From: Labilithrix sp.
GTDB taxonomy: Bacteria; Myxococcota_A; Polyangia; Polyangiales; Polyangiaceae
Length of the DNA: 64,000 bases
Direction: 5' to 3'
Assembly (NCBI GenBank): GCA_019637225.1
Contig: JAHBWC010000016.1
Span: 39,034-103,033 of the forward strand
Shown: positions 52,001 through 61,008 of the stretch, one piece after another
How positions within the stretch are numbered: position 1 is the stretch's first letter
Layout: every line of letters starts with the position of its first letter
Notes under the pieces: generated by a model
The model's database searches: none
Told to the model about the DNA's origin: nothing
The model's input: only the letters and a program-made list of their open reading frames with translations
Program-made: the position numbers and the translations under genes

Positions 52001-52342
52001 TCAGCGCAGGCTGAAGCCCGTGGGGCCGAGCGCGAGGTACACGGCCACGATCGTCACGAGCATCACAGCGGCGATGAGCGCGTAGTTCATGCGTGACTGG
52101 GTCGTGCTCCAGCCGTCGCCATAGAACTTCCCCTTCGAGCGCTTCCGCAGCTTCTTCTGCACCGACGCGAGGAGCTCCTCGTCGCGCGCGGGCTCGGGGA
52201 GGACATCGTCGGCGCTCGCGAGCGAGCGCTTGAGCAGCGCGCTGAGCGCGGGGGCCTCGTCGAGCTGGGCGAGCTCGGCTTCGGACAGCTCTTCGTCCGC
52301 GCCAGCGGCGTCGTCCTTGGGCTTGTCGTGGTCCTCGGTCAT
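52001..52342 (-). CDS. Probable anti-sigma factor, single C-terminal membrane helix
   Basis: ATG at 52340-52342 overlaps the sigma-factor stop (ATGA). The 113-residue product is acidic at the N-terminus (MTEDHDKPKDDAAGADEELS), then helical, with a basic stretch KKLRKRSKGKFYGDG, and ends in one membrane helix (NYALIAAVMLVTIVAVYLAL). There is no ZAS zinc motif. The location directly after an ECF sigma gene and the topology (cytoplasmic N-terminus, membrane anchor) fit an anti-sigma factor, but the sequence alone does not prove it. Confidence 0.6.
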   Translation of the reverse strand: MTEDHDKPKDDAAGADEELSEAELAQLDEAPALSALLKRSLASADDVLPEPARDEELLASVQKKLRKRSKGKFYGDGWSTTQSRMNYALIAAVMLVTIVAVYLALGPTGFSLR

Positions 52343-53154
52343 CCGATCTTCTCGCCGAGCTCGCGCTCGACGATCTCCTTGAGCTGGGCGCGGGCCCGGA
52401 AGATCCTGCTCTTCACTGTACCAGCCGCGAGGCCGGTGATCTGCTCGATCTCCTCGTAGGAGAGCTCTTCGACGTCGCGGAGGACGAGGCACTCGCGGAA
52501 CGCGGGATCGATCCGCTGGATCGCATCCTGGACGATCTTCTCGACCTGCTTGCCGCCGAGCGCCTCGTCCGGGCGCTCGATCACCGCCACGTTCGCCCGG
52601 CGCGCTTCGCCCAGGGGGACGCGTTCCGCCACGGCCTCGAGCTCGTCCTGCTCGCTCGCGTGACGCACGCGGAGGTACTTCGAGCGGTTTTTGCAGAGGT
52701 TCACGGCGATTCGGTAGATCCAGGTCGACAGCTTCGACTCGCCGCGGAACGTGCCGATGGCCTTGAAGACTTGGACGAAGACCTCCTGCGTCAGGTCCTC
52801 GGCCTCGGCCTTGTTGCCGAGCATGCGGAGGACGAGCGCGGACACGCGACGTCCGTACGTCTGCACGAGCTCGTTGAACGCGCGTTCGTCCCGCGCGGCC
52901 AGGCGCTCGATCAGCTTGGCTTCGAGCTCGTCGGGAAGCGCCACGTCCGGCCATGGTGAACTACTATCGGGCGAAAGTGCAAAGTCACTCCATCGAACGG
53001 AGATAGGAGCCGACACCGGGCTGTCGTCGGCGCCTCTTCGGAGGGCGTCTTCAGCGTCGACTTGCTCCCAGGGCGCGTCTCCATGACGAACGGAACGCGC
53101 GCCCGTGGGGGCGCGTGCCCGTCGGTCCGCCATCATCTCTGCCCATCCGGACAC
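52339..53154 (-). CDS. ECF RNA polymerase sigma factor (RpoE-like)
   Basis: Region 2 reads LVQTYGRRVSALVLRMLGNK then AEAEDLTQEVFVQVFKAIGT, and STWIYRIAVNLCKNRSKYLR; region 4 reads RECLVLRDVEELSYEEIEQI with the helix-turn-helix GLAAGTVKSRIFRARAQLKE. This is an RpoE-type ECF factor. The frame opens at ATG 53154 and gives a 70-residue disordered leader; the conserved part begins near VALPDELEAKLIERL (about 52944), so a later GTG start is possible. It is followed by an overlapping membrane protein likely to sequester it. Confidence 0.88.
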   Translation of the reverse strand: MSGWAEMMADRRARAPTGARSVRHGDAPWEQVDAEDALRRGADDSPVSAPISVRWSDFALSPDSSSPWPDVALPDELEAKLIERLAARDERAFNELVQTYGRRVSALVLRMLGNKAEAEDLTQEVFVQVFKAIGTFRGESKLSTWIYRIAVNLCKNRSKYLRVRHASEQDELEAVAERVPLGEARRANVAVIERPDEALGGKQVEKIVQDAIQRIDPAFRECLVLRDVEELSYEEIEQITGLAAGTVKSRIFRARAQLKEIVERELGEKIG

Positions 53155-53200
53155 GCGGCTGCCGAGAAAGTTCCACGTGAGGCTCTCCGCGAGGAGCCGC

Positions 53201-54115
53201 TCAGAACGACGCGGTCAGCCGGAGGGCCGCGCCGTCGCGCTGCGGCGCGGCCGTGAGGGCGGCCTCGTTCCGCGACTTGGGCGGGCTCGTCCAGAGGAGA
53301 AAGCCCCCGACCGCGCCGAACGCGGCGCCGGCGACGAAGGCGGTCGTCGCGATCGTCGCTCGACCGTGCAGCGCGGGATCGCGCGGTTCGGACGCGATCG
53401 CGAGGGCGCCGAACGTGGCGCCGGTCACGACGCCGGCGAGGCCCACGCCGAGGCCCACGAAGCCGAGCGTGCGCCGCGTCCCGTCGGGCGCCGCCACGGC
53501 CGGCGCGCTCGTCGCGGGGCGCTCGTCCGCGAGAGGCGGGACGTACACGAGCTGATCGCTCGGCGACGACGTCACGCGGAAGGCGATGGTCGCGCGCTGC
53601 TTGCCTGGGGCGGTCACGCCGAGGCGATGCTCTCCAGGATCGAGGTAGAGGGGCAGGTACCAGCGCGGCTCCGGCACGGGTTCGCCGTCGAGATCGAGCC
53701 CGTCGATCGCGCGGTCGGCGGGGAGCTGCAGCACGACGCGCGGCAGCTTCGGCTCGAGCGCCCGGACGTGCTGCGTGGCGAACTCGTAGCGGTCGCGCTG
53801 GCCGTTCTGCGCAGCCCACGCCGCGGCGTGCGAGAACTCGTGCCACGCGGTGACCGGCTTGCCGACGGTCTCGTGGCAGAGCGCGAGGTTCAGGAGCGTG
53901 CCGAGCTTCGGACCGAGCTTCAGGCTCTCGGAGAAGTCGTGGCACGCGCCCGCGTAGTCGCCGCTGTCGAACTTCTTCTCGCCCGCGCGAAAGAGCTGGT
54001 CGGCGCGCGCTTCGGTCGAGAGCTCGACGGGCGCCGCCTGGGCTGCCACGGGCACGAAGAGCGCGAGGAGCGACGCGACGCCGGCGAGGCGCGCACGAGA
54101 GGCGACGGAAGGCAT
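53201..54115 (-). CDS. Secreted TPR/PEGA-type envelope protein
   Basis: ATG at 54113-54115 gives 304 residues with a signal peptide (RLAGVASLLALFVPVAAQA). TPR-like helices follow (ARADQLFRAGEKKFDSGDYA, ACHDFSESLKLGPKLGTLLN, LALCHETVGKPVTAWHEF). Next is a PEGA-like beta domain (DLDGEPVPEPRWYLPLYLDP then GEHRLGVTAPGKQRATI), and two C-terminal membrane helices (GFVGLGVGLAGVVTGATFGA and TTAFVAGAAFGAVGGFLLW). This architecture is frequent in myxobacterial genomes. It lies 17 bases after the kinase gene in the same direction, so they probably form an operon; the kinase may act on it. Confidence 0.78.
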   Translation of the reverse strand: MPSVASRARLAGVASLLALFVPVAAQAAPVELSTEARADQLFRAGEKKFDSGDYAGACHDFSESLKLGPKLGTLLNLALCHETVGKPVTAWHEFSHAAAWAAQNGQRDRYEFATQHVRALEPKLPRVVLQLPADRAIDGLDLDGEPVPEPRWYLPLYLDPGEHRLGVTAPGKQRATIAFRVTSSPSDQLVYVPPLADERPATSAPAVAAPDGTRRTLGFVGLGVGLAGVVTGATFGALAIASEPRDPALHGRATIATTAFVAGAAFGAVGGFLLWTSPPKSRNEAALTAAPQRDGAALRLTASF

Positions 54116-54132
54116 GGCGCCGCGCGGTGGGG

Positions 54133-55572
54133 TCATTCTCGCGAGTTCAGGAACTTCGGGCGCTGAGGCTTGCCGCTCGCCTTCGTGTTGCGCGCTCGCG
54201 GCGGCGCCTTTTCGCCCTGCGGTGTCGAAGGCAGCTCCATCACCACCGGCGGGTCGGAGTCGAGGGCGCGCTCGCCGGTTCGCGAGTCCTCGTCGACCAC
54301 GCCCTCGGCCGGAGGCGGCGTGGCTTCGTCCGGCCGCTCCGCGGTCGGCCGCGGCGGCGAGGGGGCCGCCTCGGCCGCCGCCGACGAGCGCGTCGCGTGC
54401 ACCGCGCCGAACAGGCACACGCCGAGCGCGAGCAAGAGCCCGAACGCCGCGCCGAGCGCGCGGCGCGGAGACCGGCGCGCGAACGACGCAATGCGCGTCG
54501 AGACGCCGTCCGCGACCGTCGCTGCGCCGCCCTTCGGTCGGACGAGCAGGAGCGCCGGGCCGCTCCCCGCGCCGGTCGTGCCCGCGCGCGACGCGGCGGC
54601 CTCGATCGCGTCGACGACGCGCCGGGTCTCGAGCGGCGTCTTCATCACGCGCATCTGCTCCGCGCGCGCGAGCACTTGTTCGGCGCGGTCGGCGAGCTGC
54701 GCCGTCGTGTCGCTGCCGAACGGGGCGAGCGCGCGCGCGAGCTGTCCGGCGTCGTCCCACCGCTCCTTCGGATCGCGGCGAATGCATCTGGCGATGACGT
54801 CCGACAGCGCGCGCGGGATGGCCGGGTCCTTCTCCGCGAGAGGGAGGGGCTCCTTCTCGAGGATCGCCGCGAAGATCTCGCCGACGCCGTCACCGTCGAA
54901 GGGGGGCGCGCCGGACAGGAGCTCGTAGGCAACGATGCCGATCGACCAGATGTCCGCGCGAGCGTCGATGTCCGTCGCGTTGCGGAGCTGCTCGGGCGAC
55001 ATGTAGACGGGCGAGCCGAGCACGTGATGTCCCGTCAGGCGCTTGTCCTCGGGCTTGCTGCGCGTCGTCTTGGAGATGCCGAAGTCGAGGACCTTGATGG
55101 CGTTCGATCCGTCGGGGCGGCAGCCGAGGAACAGGTTCGCCGGCTTGAGGTCGCGGTGAACGACGCTCGCGGCGTGGGCGTGCGCCAGCCCCTCGAGCGC
55201 CTGGACGACGTAGTCGACGACGTCCCGCACCGGCAGCGTCTTCTGGAGCTCGAGGAGCTCTTCGAGGTCGCAGCCCTCGAGGTACTCCATCACGAGGAAC
55301 GGCGATCCGTTCGCCGTCGAGCCGGCGTCGAGCACGCGCGCGACGTGCTCGGAGTTGATCTTCGCGGCGGCGCGCGCCTCGCGGGCGAAACGTTCGACCA
55401 CGGCGTCGGAGGCGACGGCGTCGGGCAGGAGCACCTTCACCGCGACGCGCTGCTTCAGCACGAGGTGCTCGGCGGCGTAGACGATCCCCATGCCGCCCTC
55501 GCCCGCCACCTTGTCGAGGCGGTACTTGGCGGCGATGACATCGCCGATCTTGGGCATCCCGTTGCCGGTCAC
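54133..55572 (-). CDS. Hanks-type Ser/Thr protein kinase with membrane anchor
   Basis: The 479-residue kinase has the glycine loop GEGGMGIVY at 24-32, catalytic Lys46 (VAVKVLLP), HRDLKPAN with D141, DFG at 163-165 and APE-like MSPEQL. The kinase domain ends near 285. A linker follows, then one membrane helix near 383-405 (ALGAAFGLLLALGVCLFGAV) and a disordered Pro/Glu/Arg-rich tail outside. All active residues are present. It is the first gene of a unit with the TPR-type protein. Its promoter would lie in the 249-base divergent gap with the GH13 gene. Confidence 0.93.
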   Translation of the reverse strand: MTGNGMPKIGDVIAAKYRLDKVAGEGGMGIVYAAEHLVLKQRVAVKVLLPDAVASDAVVERFAREARAAAKINSEHVARVLDAGSTANGSPFLVMEYLEGCDLEELLELQKTLPVRDVVDYVVQALEGLAHAHAASVVHRDLKPANLFLGCRPDGSNAIKVLDFGISKTTRSKPEDKRLTGHHVLGSPVYMSPEQLRNATDIDARADIWSIGIVAYELLSGAPPFDGDGVGEIFAAILEKEPLPLAEKDPAIPRALSDVIARCIRRDPKERWDDAGQLARALAPFGSDTTAQLADRAEQVLARAEQMRVMKTPLETRRVVDAIEAAASRAGTTGAGSGPALLLVRPKGGAATVADGVSTRIASFARRSPRRALGAAFGLLLALGVCLFGAVHATRSSAAAEAAPSPPRPTAERPDEATPPPAEGVVDEDSRTGERALDSDPPVVMELPSTPQGEKAPPRARNTKASGKPQRPKFLNSRE

Positions 55573-55701
55573 GCTCGGAGCGACCCCCGCCTGGAGTCGA
55601 GGGTCGCCATAGGAAAGTATACGCCTCGGCTTCGCCGCCGACGGCGCTCATTTCTCGAGCTCTACCGGTTCGAGCGGGGCTCTCCGCGGCCCTCGGCCAG
55701 C

Positions 55702-55745
55702 ACCGGGGCACCTACGGGTCACGACCGGGGCACCTCCGGGCACGA
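55702..55745. repeat. Two-copy 22-bp tandem repeat in divergent intergenic region
   Basis: ACCGGGGCACCTACGGGTCA followed by CG (55702-55723) recurs as ACCGGGGCACCTCCGGGCAC followed by GA (55724-55745), close to identical. It lies about midway between the kinase and GH13 starts, where regulator-binding direct repeats would be expected. Confidence 0.6.
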
Positions 55746-55821
55746 CCCGGCCCTCGCGCGCGCCATCGCGGCGCGATTCTTCGAGCTTTTGGCCGCGGGC
55801 CGGTGGCGCTAGAGGTAGGCC

Positions 55822-58800
55822 ATGCACGCACGGAGGACGGCTCGCGATGCGCTCTTCCCCTCGAGGGAGGATGACGTCTTCTTCGCGCCGCGCCGGGGCG
55901 ACATCGTGTTCCAGGACGGCGCGGCCGTACGCGCCTTCGCCGACCGCGTGAACCGCGGCGAGGCGCGCGCGGCGGGCGCCGAGGTCCGCCCCGCCGAGCT
56001 GGCGGCGATGGCGCTCGTCCACGAGGTGCTGCACGCCGTCGCGGGCATGTACCGCGAGCGCCATCCCGAGAGCTTCGCGCGCCTCACCGCGGCCATCGAG
56101 GCGTCGCTCGGCCCGGACGCGCGGAACCTCGTCCTCGAGTTCCTCGGGACGTTCCCGCCTCCGCCCGTGTACCGCACGCTCCAGGGTGACGGCGACGCCT
56201 CGCCGGCGGCGTACCTCGAGCGCATGGATCTCGACGCGGGCGGCGCCGCGCGCGCCCGCGCGGTGGCGGAGATCGACGAAGAGCTGCTCCTCCTGTGGGT
56301 GACGAACCAGAACGTCGCGTACGATCCGGTGCGCTCGATCGTCGGCGACCACGAGCTCGGGCCGACCTACCGCGCGTTCGTCGGCGAGGCGCGGCGCTTC
56401 TTCGCCGACGAGCCTCGCTTCGGCCCGAAAGGCGAGACGCTGCTCGAGCTGCTGCTCGCGCCGGGGCGCGCGCATCCGACGTCCATCTTCGCGCAGCTCG
56501 AGTACATCGACCGCGCCTGGGCGACGGCGCTCGGCCTCGACAAGCTCCCCCTCTGGCGCCGCATGGCGTGGACGCAGGACCTTCGCGTCGAGGAAGACAA
56601 GTGGTTCGAGCGCGGCGGCCCCGGTCCGGGCGAGCCGCTGCTCGAAGCGATGCAGTTCGGCGCGAAGGCGGCCGCCGACGAGCCGGCGCAGTTCAGCCCC
56701 GACCTGAACTGGATGCCGAACGTCGTCTTGATCGCGAAGAGCGTCTACGTGTGGCTCGACCAGCTCGCGAAGAAGTACGGACGCGAGATCACGCGGCTCG
56801 ATCAGGTCCCCGACGAGGAGCTCGATCTGCTGGCCGCGCGCGGGCTCAACGGGCTCTGGCTCATCGGGCTCTTCGAAAGGAGCGCCGCTTCACGCAGGGT
56901 GAAGCAGATGCGCGGCGATCGCGACGCGCTCGCGAGCGCGTACTCGCTCAAGGCCTACGAGATCGCGCACGAGCTCGGCGGCGTCCCCGCCTACGAGAAC
57001 CTCAAGGCGCGCGCGTGGGCGCGTGGCGTCCGCCTCGCGGCCGACATGGTCCCGAACCACGTCGGCATCGACGGCGACTGGGTGATCGACCACCCCGACT
57101 GGTTTCTCCAGGTGCGGCGGCCGCCGTTCCCGGCGTACCGGTTCGGCGGTCCCGACCTCGCCGAGAACAACCGCGTCGGCGTCTTCCTCGAGGAAGGCTA
57201 CTGGGACAAGACCGACGCGGCGGTCGTCTTTCGCCGTCACGACAGCTGGAGCGGCGAGGACCGCTTCATCTACCACGGCAACGACGGCACGAGCATGCCG
57301 TGGAACGACACGGCGCAGCTCGACTACCTGAAGGCCGAGGTCCGGCGCGCCGTCATCGAGACGATCCTCCACGTCGCGCGGATGTTCCCGATCATCCGCT
57401 TCGACGCAGCGATGACGCTCGCCAAGCGCCACATCCAGCGCCTCTGGTACCCGCTGCCGGGTCAGGGCGGCGCGATCCCGTCGCGCGCGGACTACGCGAT
57501 GACGCAGGAGGAGTTCGACGCGGCGATCCCGATCGAGTTCTGGCGCGAGGTCGTCGACGAGGTCGCCGAGCGCGCGCCCGACACGCTGCTCCTCGCCGAG
57601 GCCTTCTGGATGATGGAGGGCTACTTCGTCCGGACCCTCGGGATGCACCGCGTCTACAACTCGGCGTTCATGAACATGTTGAAGCGCGAGGAGAACGACA
57701 AGTACCGCGCGACCATCACGAACGTCCTCGACTTCGACCCGGAGATCCTGAAGCGCTTCGTCAACTTCATGAACAACCCGGACGAGGAGACCGCGGTCGC
57801 CCAGTTCGGCGACGACGACAAGTACTTCGGCGTCTGCGTCCTCATGAGCACGATGCCGGGGCTCCCGATGTTCGGTCACGGGCAGATCGAGGGGCTGCAC
57901 GAGAAGTACGGGATGGAGTACCGCCGCGCGCGCTGGAACGAGCAGCCGAACGAGCACCTCGTCCGCCGTCACGAGCGCGAGATCTTCCCGCTCCTCCACA
58001 AGCGCTATCTCTTCAGCGGCGTCGAGCGCTTCGCCCTCTACGATTTCGTCACCGACAGCGGGCGCGTCGACCAGGACGTGTACGCGTACTCCAACGGCGC
58101 CGGCGACGAGCGCGCGCTCGTCGTCTTCAACAACAAGTGGAAGAGCACGCGCGGACGGATCTACCGGAGCACCCACCGCGGAAGCGTGGTCGACGAGCTC
58201 GGGCTCGCCGCCGCGGCAGCCGCCGGCGACTGGCTCGTCATCCGCGATCTCCCCCACGGCCTCGAGTATCTCCGCTCGGCGCGGGAGATCGTCGAGGGCG
58301 GCGTCGCCTGGGAGCTCCAGGCGTTCCAGTACCACGTGCTCGACGGCTTCCGCCCGGTGACGGCGACGCTCGAGCTGCCCTACGACCGCCTGGCCGCCGA
58401 GCTCGCCGGTCGCGGCGTGCCCGACGTCGAGCGCGCCGTGCGGGAGCTCTACCAAAGGCCGGTGCACGCGCCGCTCCGCGAGGCGTGCTCGAAGGGCCAC
58501 ATCGGCTACCTCACGTCCGAGCTCGACGCCGCGGACGACACGCGCGCACGCGCGGCGCTCGCCGAGCGCCTCGGCCACGTCGCCGACGGGCTCGACTGGA
58601 TGCTCTCACGACGCGAGCACCGCGACGTCGCCGTCGACCGCGCGCCGGCGATGCGCCACGCAGGCGATCGTTTCGCGGCGCTCCACGCCGTCGTGCGCAC
58701 CGCGTCGCCCGCGTCCAGCACGGACGCTGCGGTGCCCGCGTCCGTGGAGCCCGATTCGGCGACGGTCGCACCGGACGCCTCTGACGCCGGCGTGGCGGAG

Positions 58801-59628
58801 GGCGCTCCTCCCGGCGACGCGTCGGTGCTTCACGTCGACGTCTTGCTGGCGCTGATCCAGGTCGAGGCGGTGCTCGATCTGCTTGCCGCCGCGGAGCCCG
58901 CCGTCGCCGCGGCGCGCGCGCGTCCTTCGCCGAAGCCCGAGGCGGCGCGCGCAGCCGAGGAGCCGAGCGCGCCGGGAGCTCTGCGCGAGTCCGTCGTCGC
59001 CATCGAGCCCGAGCCCCCGCCCGAGCCCGCGCCCGCGCCCGAGCCGACGTCCGAGCCCGAGCCGGCGTCCGCACCGGTCGAGGCGACGTCGCCGGCGGCG
59101 ATCTCCGACGCCGCGCCGGCCGCCCCTCCGCATGGCCCCGAGGCGCTCGAGCCCGCGGCGACGACGATCTCCCCCGCGATGTGGCCCGTGCGCGAGGCGT
59201 CGATCGCGGAGTGGCAGCTCGCCGATCCGCTCGTCGCCGGCTTCCGCACCATCGTCGATCCGAACGAAGCGCACCGCCGGGCGGCGCTCGTGCTCCTCGC
59301 GGCGACGCTCCCGACCGGACCGATCGCCGTGGCCATGCGGCTCGCGCTCGGGACCAAGCGCGGTCAGACCTTCATGGACGTCCACGAGTCCGACGGCACG
59401 ATCTGGTTGAACAAGGAGCGCTTCGAAGAGCTCGCGCGCCTCCTCGCGGAGCGCGAGGCCTTCGGTGGACGCGAGGCCCTCGCCGCCGCCGCCGCGGACG
59501 CCGCGGCGCTCCGTCAGCTCGCCGAGGGCGAGGGTTACCGCGCCGAGCGCATCGCCGCGCGGCTCGGGCCTCCGCCGAGCGTCGACGCGCCTTCACCGCC
59601 TGCGGTCGCGCCGGCGGCCGAAGCCTGA
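55822..59628 (+). CDS. GH13 alpha-amylase-family enzyme with HEXXH N-terminal region (1268 aa)
   Basis: The central part (about residues 330-800) is a GH13-type barrel: NGLWLIGLFERS, RLAADMVPNHVGIDGDW with H413, IIRFDAAMTL with nucleophile candidate D528, and LLLAEAFWMMEG with acid/base candidate E593. The usual NHD motif near the end of the barrel is not clear; FGDDDKYFG precedes GLPMFGHGQIEG. The first 130 residues contain LVHEVLHAVAG with H67, E68 and H71, an HEXXH zinc-peptidase-like motif rare in amylases. After about 960 comes a Pro/Glu linker (PEPPPEPAPAPEPTSEPEPA), then a helical C-terminal domain. No signal peptide is seen. Maltosyl- or glucan-active enzymes are possible; the substrate is unknown. 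Confidence 0.85.
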   Translation: MHARRTARDALFPSREDDVFFAPRRGDIVFQDGAAVRAFADRVNRGEARAAGAEVRPAELAAMALVHEVLHAVAGMYRERHPESFARLTAAIEASLGPDARNLVLEFLGTFPPPPVYRTLQGDGDASPAAYLERMDLDAGGAARARAVAEIDEELLLLWVTNQNVAYDPVRSIVGDHELGPTYRAFVGEARRFFADEPRFGPKGETLLELLLAPGRAHPTSIFAQLEYIDRAWATALGLDKLPLWRRMAWTQDLRVEEDKWFERGGPGPGEPLLEAMQFGAKAAADEPAQFSPDLNWMPNVVLIAKSVYVWLDQLAKKYGREITRLDQVPDEELDLLAARGLNGLWLIGLFERSAASRRVKQMRGDRDALASAYSLKAYEIAHELGGVPAYENLKARAWARGVRLAADMVPNHVGIDGDWVIDHPDWFLQVRRPPFPAYRFGGPDLAENNRVGVFLEEGYWDKTDAAVVFRRHDSWSGEDRFIYHGNDGTSMPWNDTAQLDYLKAEVRRAVIETILHVARMFPIIRFDAAMTLAKRHIQRLWYPLPGQGGAIPSRADYAMTQEEFDAAIPIEFWREVVDEVAERAPDTLLLAEAFWMMEGYFVRTLGMHRVYNSAFMNMLKREENDKYRATITNVLDFDPEILKRFVNFMNNPDEETAVAQFGDDDKYFGVCVLMSTMPGLPMFGHGQIEGLHEKYGMEYRRARWNEQPNEHLVRRHEREIFPLLHKRYLFSGVERFALYDFVTDSGRVDQDVYAYSNGAGDERALVVFNNKWKSTRGRIYRSTHRGSVVDELGLAAAAAAGDWLVIRDLPHGLEYLRSAREIVEGGVAWELQAFQYHVLDGFRPVTATLELPYDRLAAELAGRGVPDVERAVRELYQRPVHAPLREACSKGHIGYLTSELDAADDTRARAALAERLGHVADGLDWMLSRREHRDVAVDRAPAMRHAGDRFAALHAVVRTASPASSTDAAVPASVEPDSATVAPDASDAGVAEGAPPGDASVLHVDVLLALIQVEAVLDLLAAAEPAVAAARARPSPKPEAARAAEEPSAPGALRESVVAIEPEPPPEPAPAPEPTSEPEPASAPVEATSPAAISDAAPAAPPHGPEALEPAATTISPAMWPVREASIAEWQLADPLVAGFRTIVDPNEAHRRAALVLLAATLPTGPIAVAMRLALGTKRGQTFMDVHESDGTIWLNKERFEELARLLAEREAFGGREALAAAAADAAALRQLAEGEGYRAERIAARLGPPPSVDAPSPPAVAPAAEA

Positions 59629-59647
59629 TCGGCGCGCGCCCGGCGGC

Positions 59648-59917
59648 TCAAGCGCGGCGGTTCTTGTCGACGACGCCCCAGGCGATGAGGACGAACGCGC
59701 CCAGCCGGAGCAAGTACAGGTAGGGCTGCGACTCCCGCGTCGGCTCGAGCAACGCGAGCAGCACACGGTTCGACGCGAGCGCCACGAACGCGATCGCGAA
59801 CGAGAGGAAGAGCCGGTCGCGCGTGTCGCGCCAGAAGCGGAGGAAGAAGACGGAGGCCACGAAGAACGCCGTGGCTCCGGCGCCTGCGAGGAACGAGTGG
59901 AGGACCTGCGTGCTCAC
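59648..59917 (-). CDS. Small DUF5985-like membrane protein (89 aa)
   Basis: GTG at 59915-59917 starts VSTQVLHSFLAGAGATAFFV. The protein has three membrane helices, with a FLRFWRDTRDRLFLSFAIAF stretch typical of the DUF5985 pattern, and ends VVDKNRRA. It starts two bases after the stop of its paralogue at 59920-60180. Function unknown. Confidence 0.72.
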   Translation of the reverse strand: MSTQVLHSFLAGAGATAFFVASVFFLRFWRDTRDRLFLSFAIAFVALASNRVLLALLEPTRESQPYLYLLRLGAFVLIAWGVVDKNRRA

Positions 59918-59919
59918 GG

Positions 59920-60180
59920 CTAGCGCGCCCTCCACACGAGGCCGATCACGAGCGCGGCGACCGAGGCGAAGTTGGTGAGGTCGCGGGCGAGGATGAGGCT
60001 GACCTCGTCCTTCAGCACGACGTCGACGACCAGGAGCACGTTGTTGATGAAGAGGCCGACGAAGCACACGCTGCTCCAGAAGAGGAGCGGCGAGCGGCTG
60101 GCGAGGTACGCGCGCACGAGGAGGATCGCGCACGCGAGGCTCGTCAGGGCGCAGAGGACGTAGACGATCTCACCCATCAT
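59920..60180 (-). CDS. Small DUF5985-like membrane protein (86 aa)
   Basis: ATG at 60178-60180 overlaps the stop of the winged-helix gene by one base (TGATG). The product begins MMGEIVYVLCALTSLACAIL and has three hydrophobic helices, with RAYLASRSPLLFWSSVCFVG matching the LRFWRDTRDRLFL position of its downstream paralogue. The two small proteins probably work together in the membrane. Confidence 0.72.
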   Translation of the reverse strand: MMGEIVYVLCALTSLACAILLVRAYLASRSPLLFWSSVCFVGLFINNVLLVVDVVLKDEVSLILARDLTNFASVAALVIGLVWRAR

Positions 60181-60590
60181 CAAACGCCTTTCTTCTTGGT
60201 CGGCTTGCGAATGAGGAACGCGTCGGCGAACACCTCTGCCGGATCCCGAGCGAGCGGGCTCTTCAGCACCGCGACGACGTCCGCTCGCCGGTCGCGGTAG
60301 AGCTCCTCGATTTCCTGCAACGCGGCGTCGAGCGCCGCGCTGACGGGCTGGTAGCCGTAGATGAGGTCCGAGCCGATGCTCACCTCGAGAAAGCCGCGTC
60401 CGCACAGGATGGCGAGGTGCTGCTCGGCGAAGACGCTCGAGACGCGAAGGGCCTCGGCGACCGCGCGAGCTCCGAACGTCTTGCCGCGCCGCGCGCGGAG
60501 GTGGAGCAGGATCTCGAGACGCTCCACCGACTCGATCGAAGACGTGAGGAGCGGGGCGAGGTGCTCGGGGATGCTACGTTCGTCGGACAT
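60180..60590 (-). CDS. Winged-helix-like regulator (136 aa)
   Basis: From ATG at 60588-60590 the protein reads MSDERSIPEHLAPLLTSSIE, then ERLEILLHLRARRGKTFGAR and AVAEALRVSSVFAEQHLAIL with CGRGFLEVSIGSDLIYGYQP, a helix-turn-helix followed by a wing. A C-terminal helical part (LDAALQEIEELYRDRRADVV) may dimerise. It is the first gene of an operon with two small membrane proteins and may respond to a membrane signal or repress its own operon. Confidence 0.68.
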   Translation of the reverse strand: MSDERSIPEHLAPLLTSSIESVERLEILLHLRARRGKTFGARAVAEALRVSSVFAEQHLAILCGRGFLEVSIGSDLIYGYQPVSAALDAALQEIEELYRDRRADVVAVLKSPLARDPAEVFADAFLIRKPTKKKGV

Positions 60591-60732
60591 CGACCGTCGG
60601 GGCGGGCTTCCGCGCGCTGGCTCCGGAGTGAAGCTTCTCTCCGCGCCGATCTCCAGGTGGTGCATTGCCGCAGCAGCGATGCCCTCGCTCGCATGAGCTC
60701 CCAGCGCCCGCGCGCCGGGACGCTCGGCAGCG

Positions 60733-61008
60733 TCAGCTCGCGACCCGCTTGCGGAAGAGGAGATACGCCGCGACACCGCCGAAGGCCGCGATCGCGATCG
60801 CCACCGCGAGGAGGACCCACACGACGCCCGAGTCTCGCTGCTGCGCGCCGGGTGGGCAGTAGACGTACCCGCGCGGCTCGACGCGCTCGCACGTCACCTC
60901 GAGCCCGCTCGCGATGGCTTCGCTCTGGCAGGCGCGGTCTTCGGTTCCGCAGAGCCTCCCGGTGCTCGAGCACTTCCTCGCGACGGTGCAGGGCGACGGA
61001 TCGGGCAC
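60733..61008 (-). CDS. Cys-rich single-pass membrane protein (about 91 aa)
   Basis: The C-terminus is one membrane helix (GVVWVLLAVAIAIAAFGGVA) followed by YLLFRKRVAS. Before it lie six or so cysteines (SPCTVARKCSSTGRLCGTED, RACQSEAIASG, VTCERVEP, VYCPPGAQQ), suggesting a disulfide-bonded extracytoplasmic domain. The frame is open to 61182 without a good start. I place it at GTG 61006-61008 because the text upstream is not protein-like, but this is a guess. An N-terminal signal peptide is not visible with this start. Confidence 0.5.
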   Translation of the reverse strand: MPDPSPCTVARKCSSTGRLCGTEDRACQSEAIASGLEVTCERVEPRGYVYCPPGAQQRDSGVVWVLLAVAIAIAAFGGVAAYLLFRKRVAS

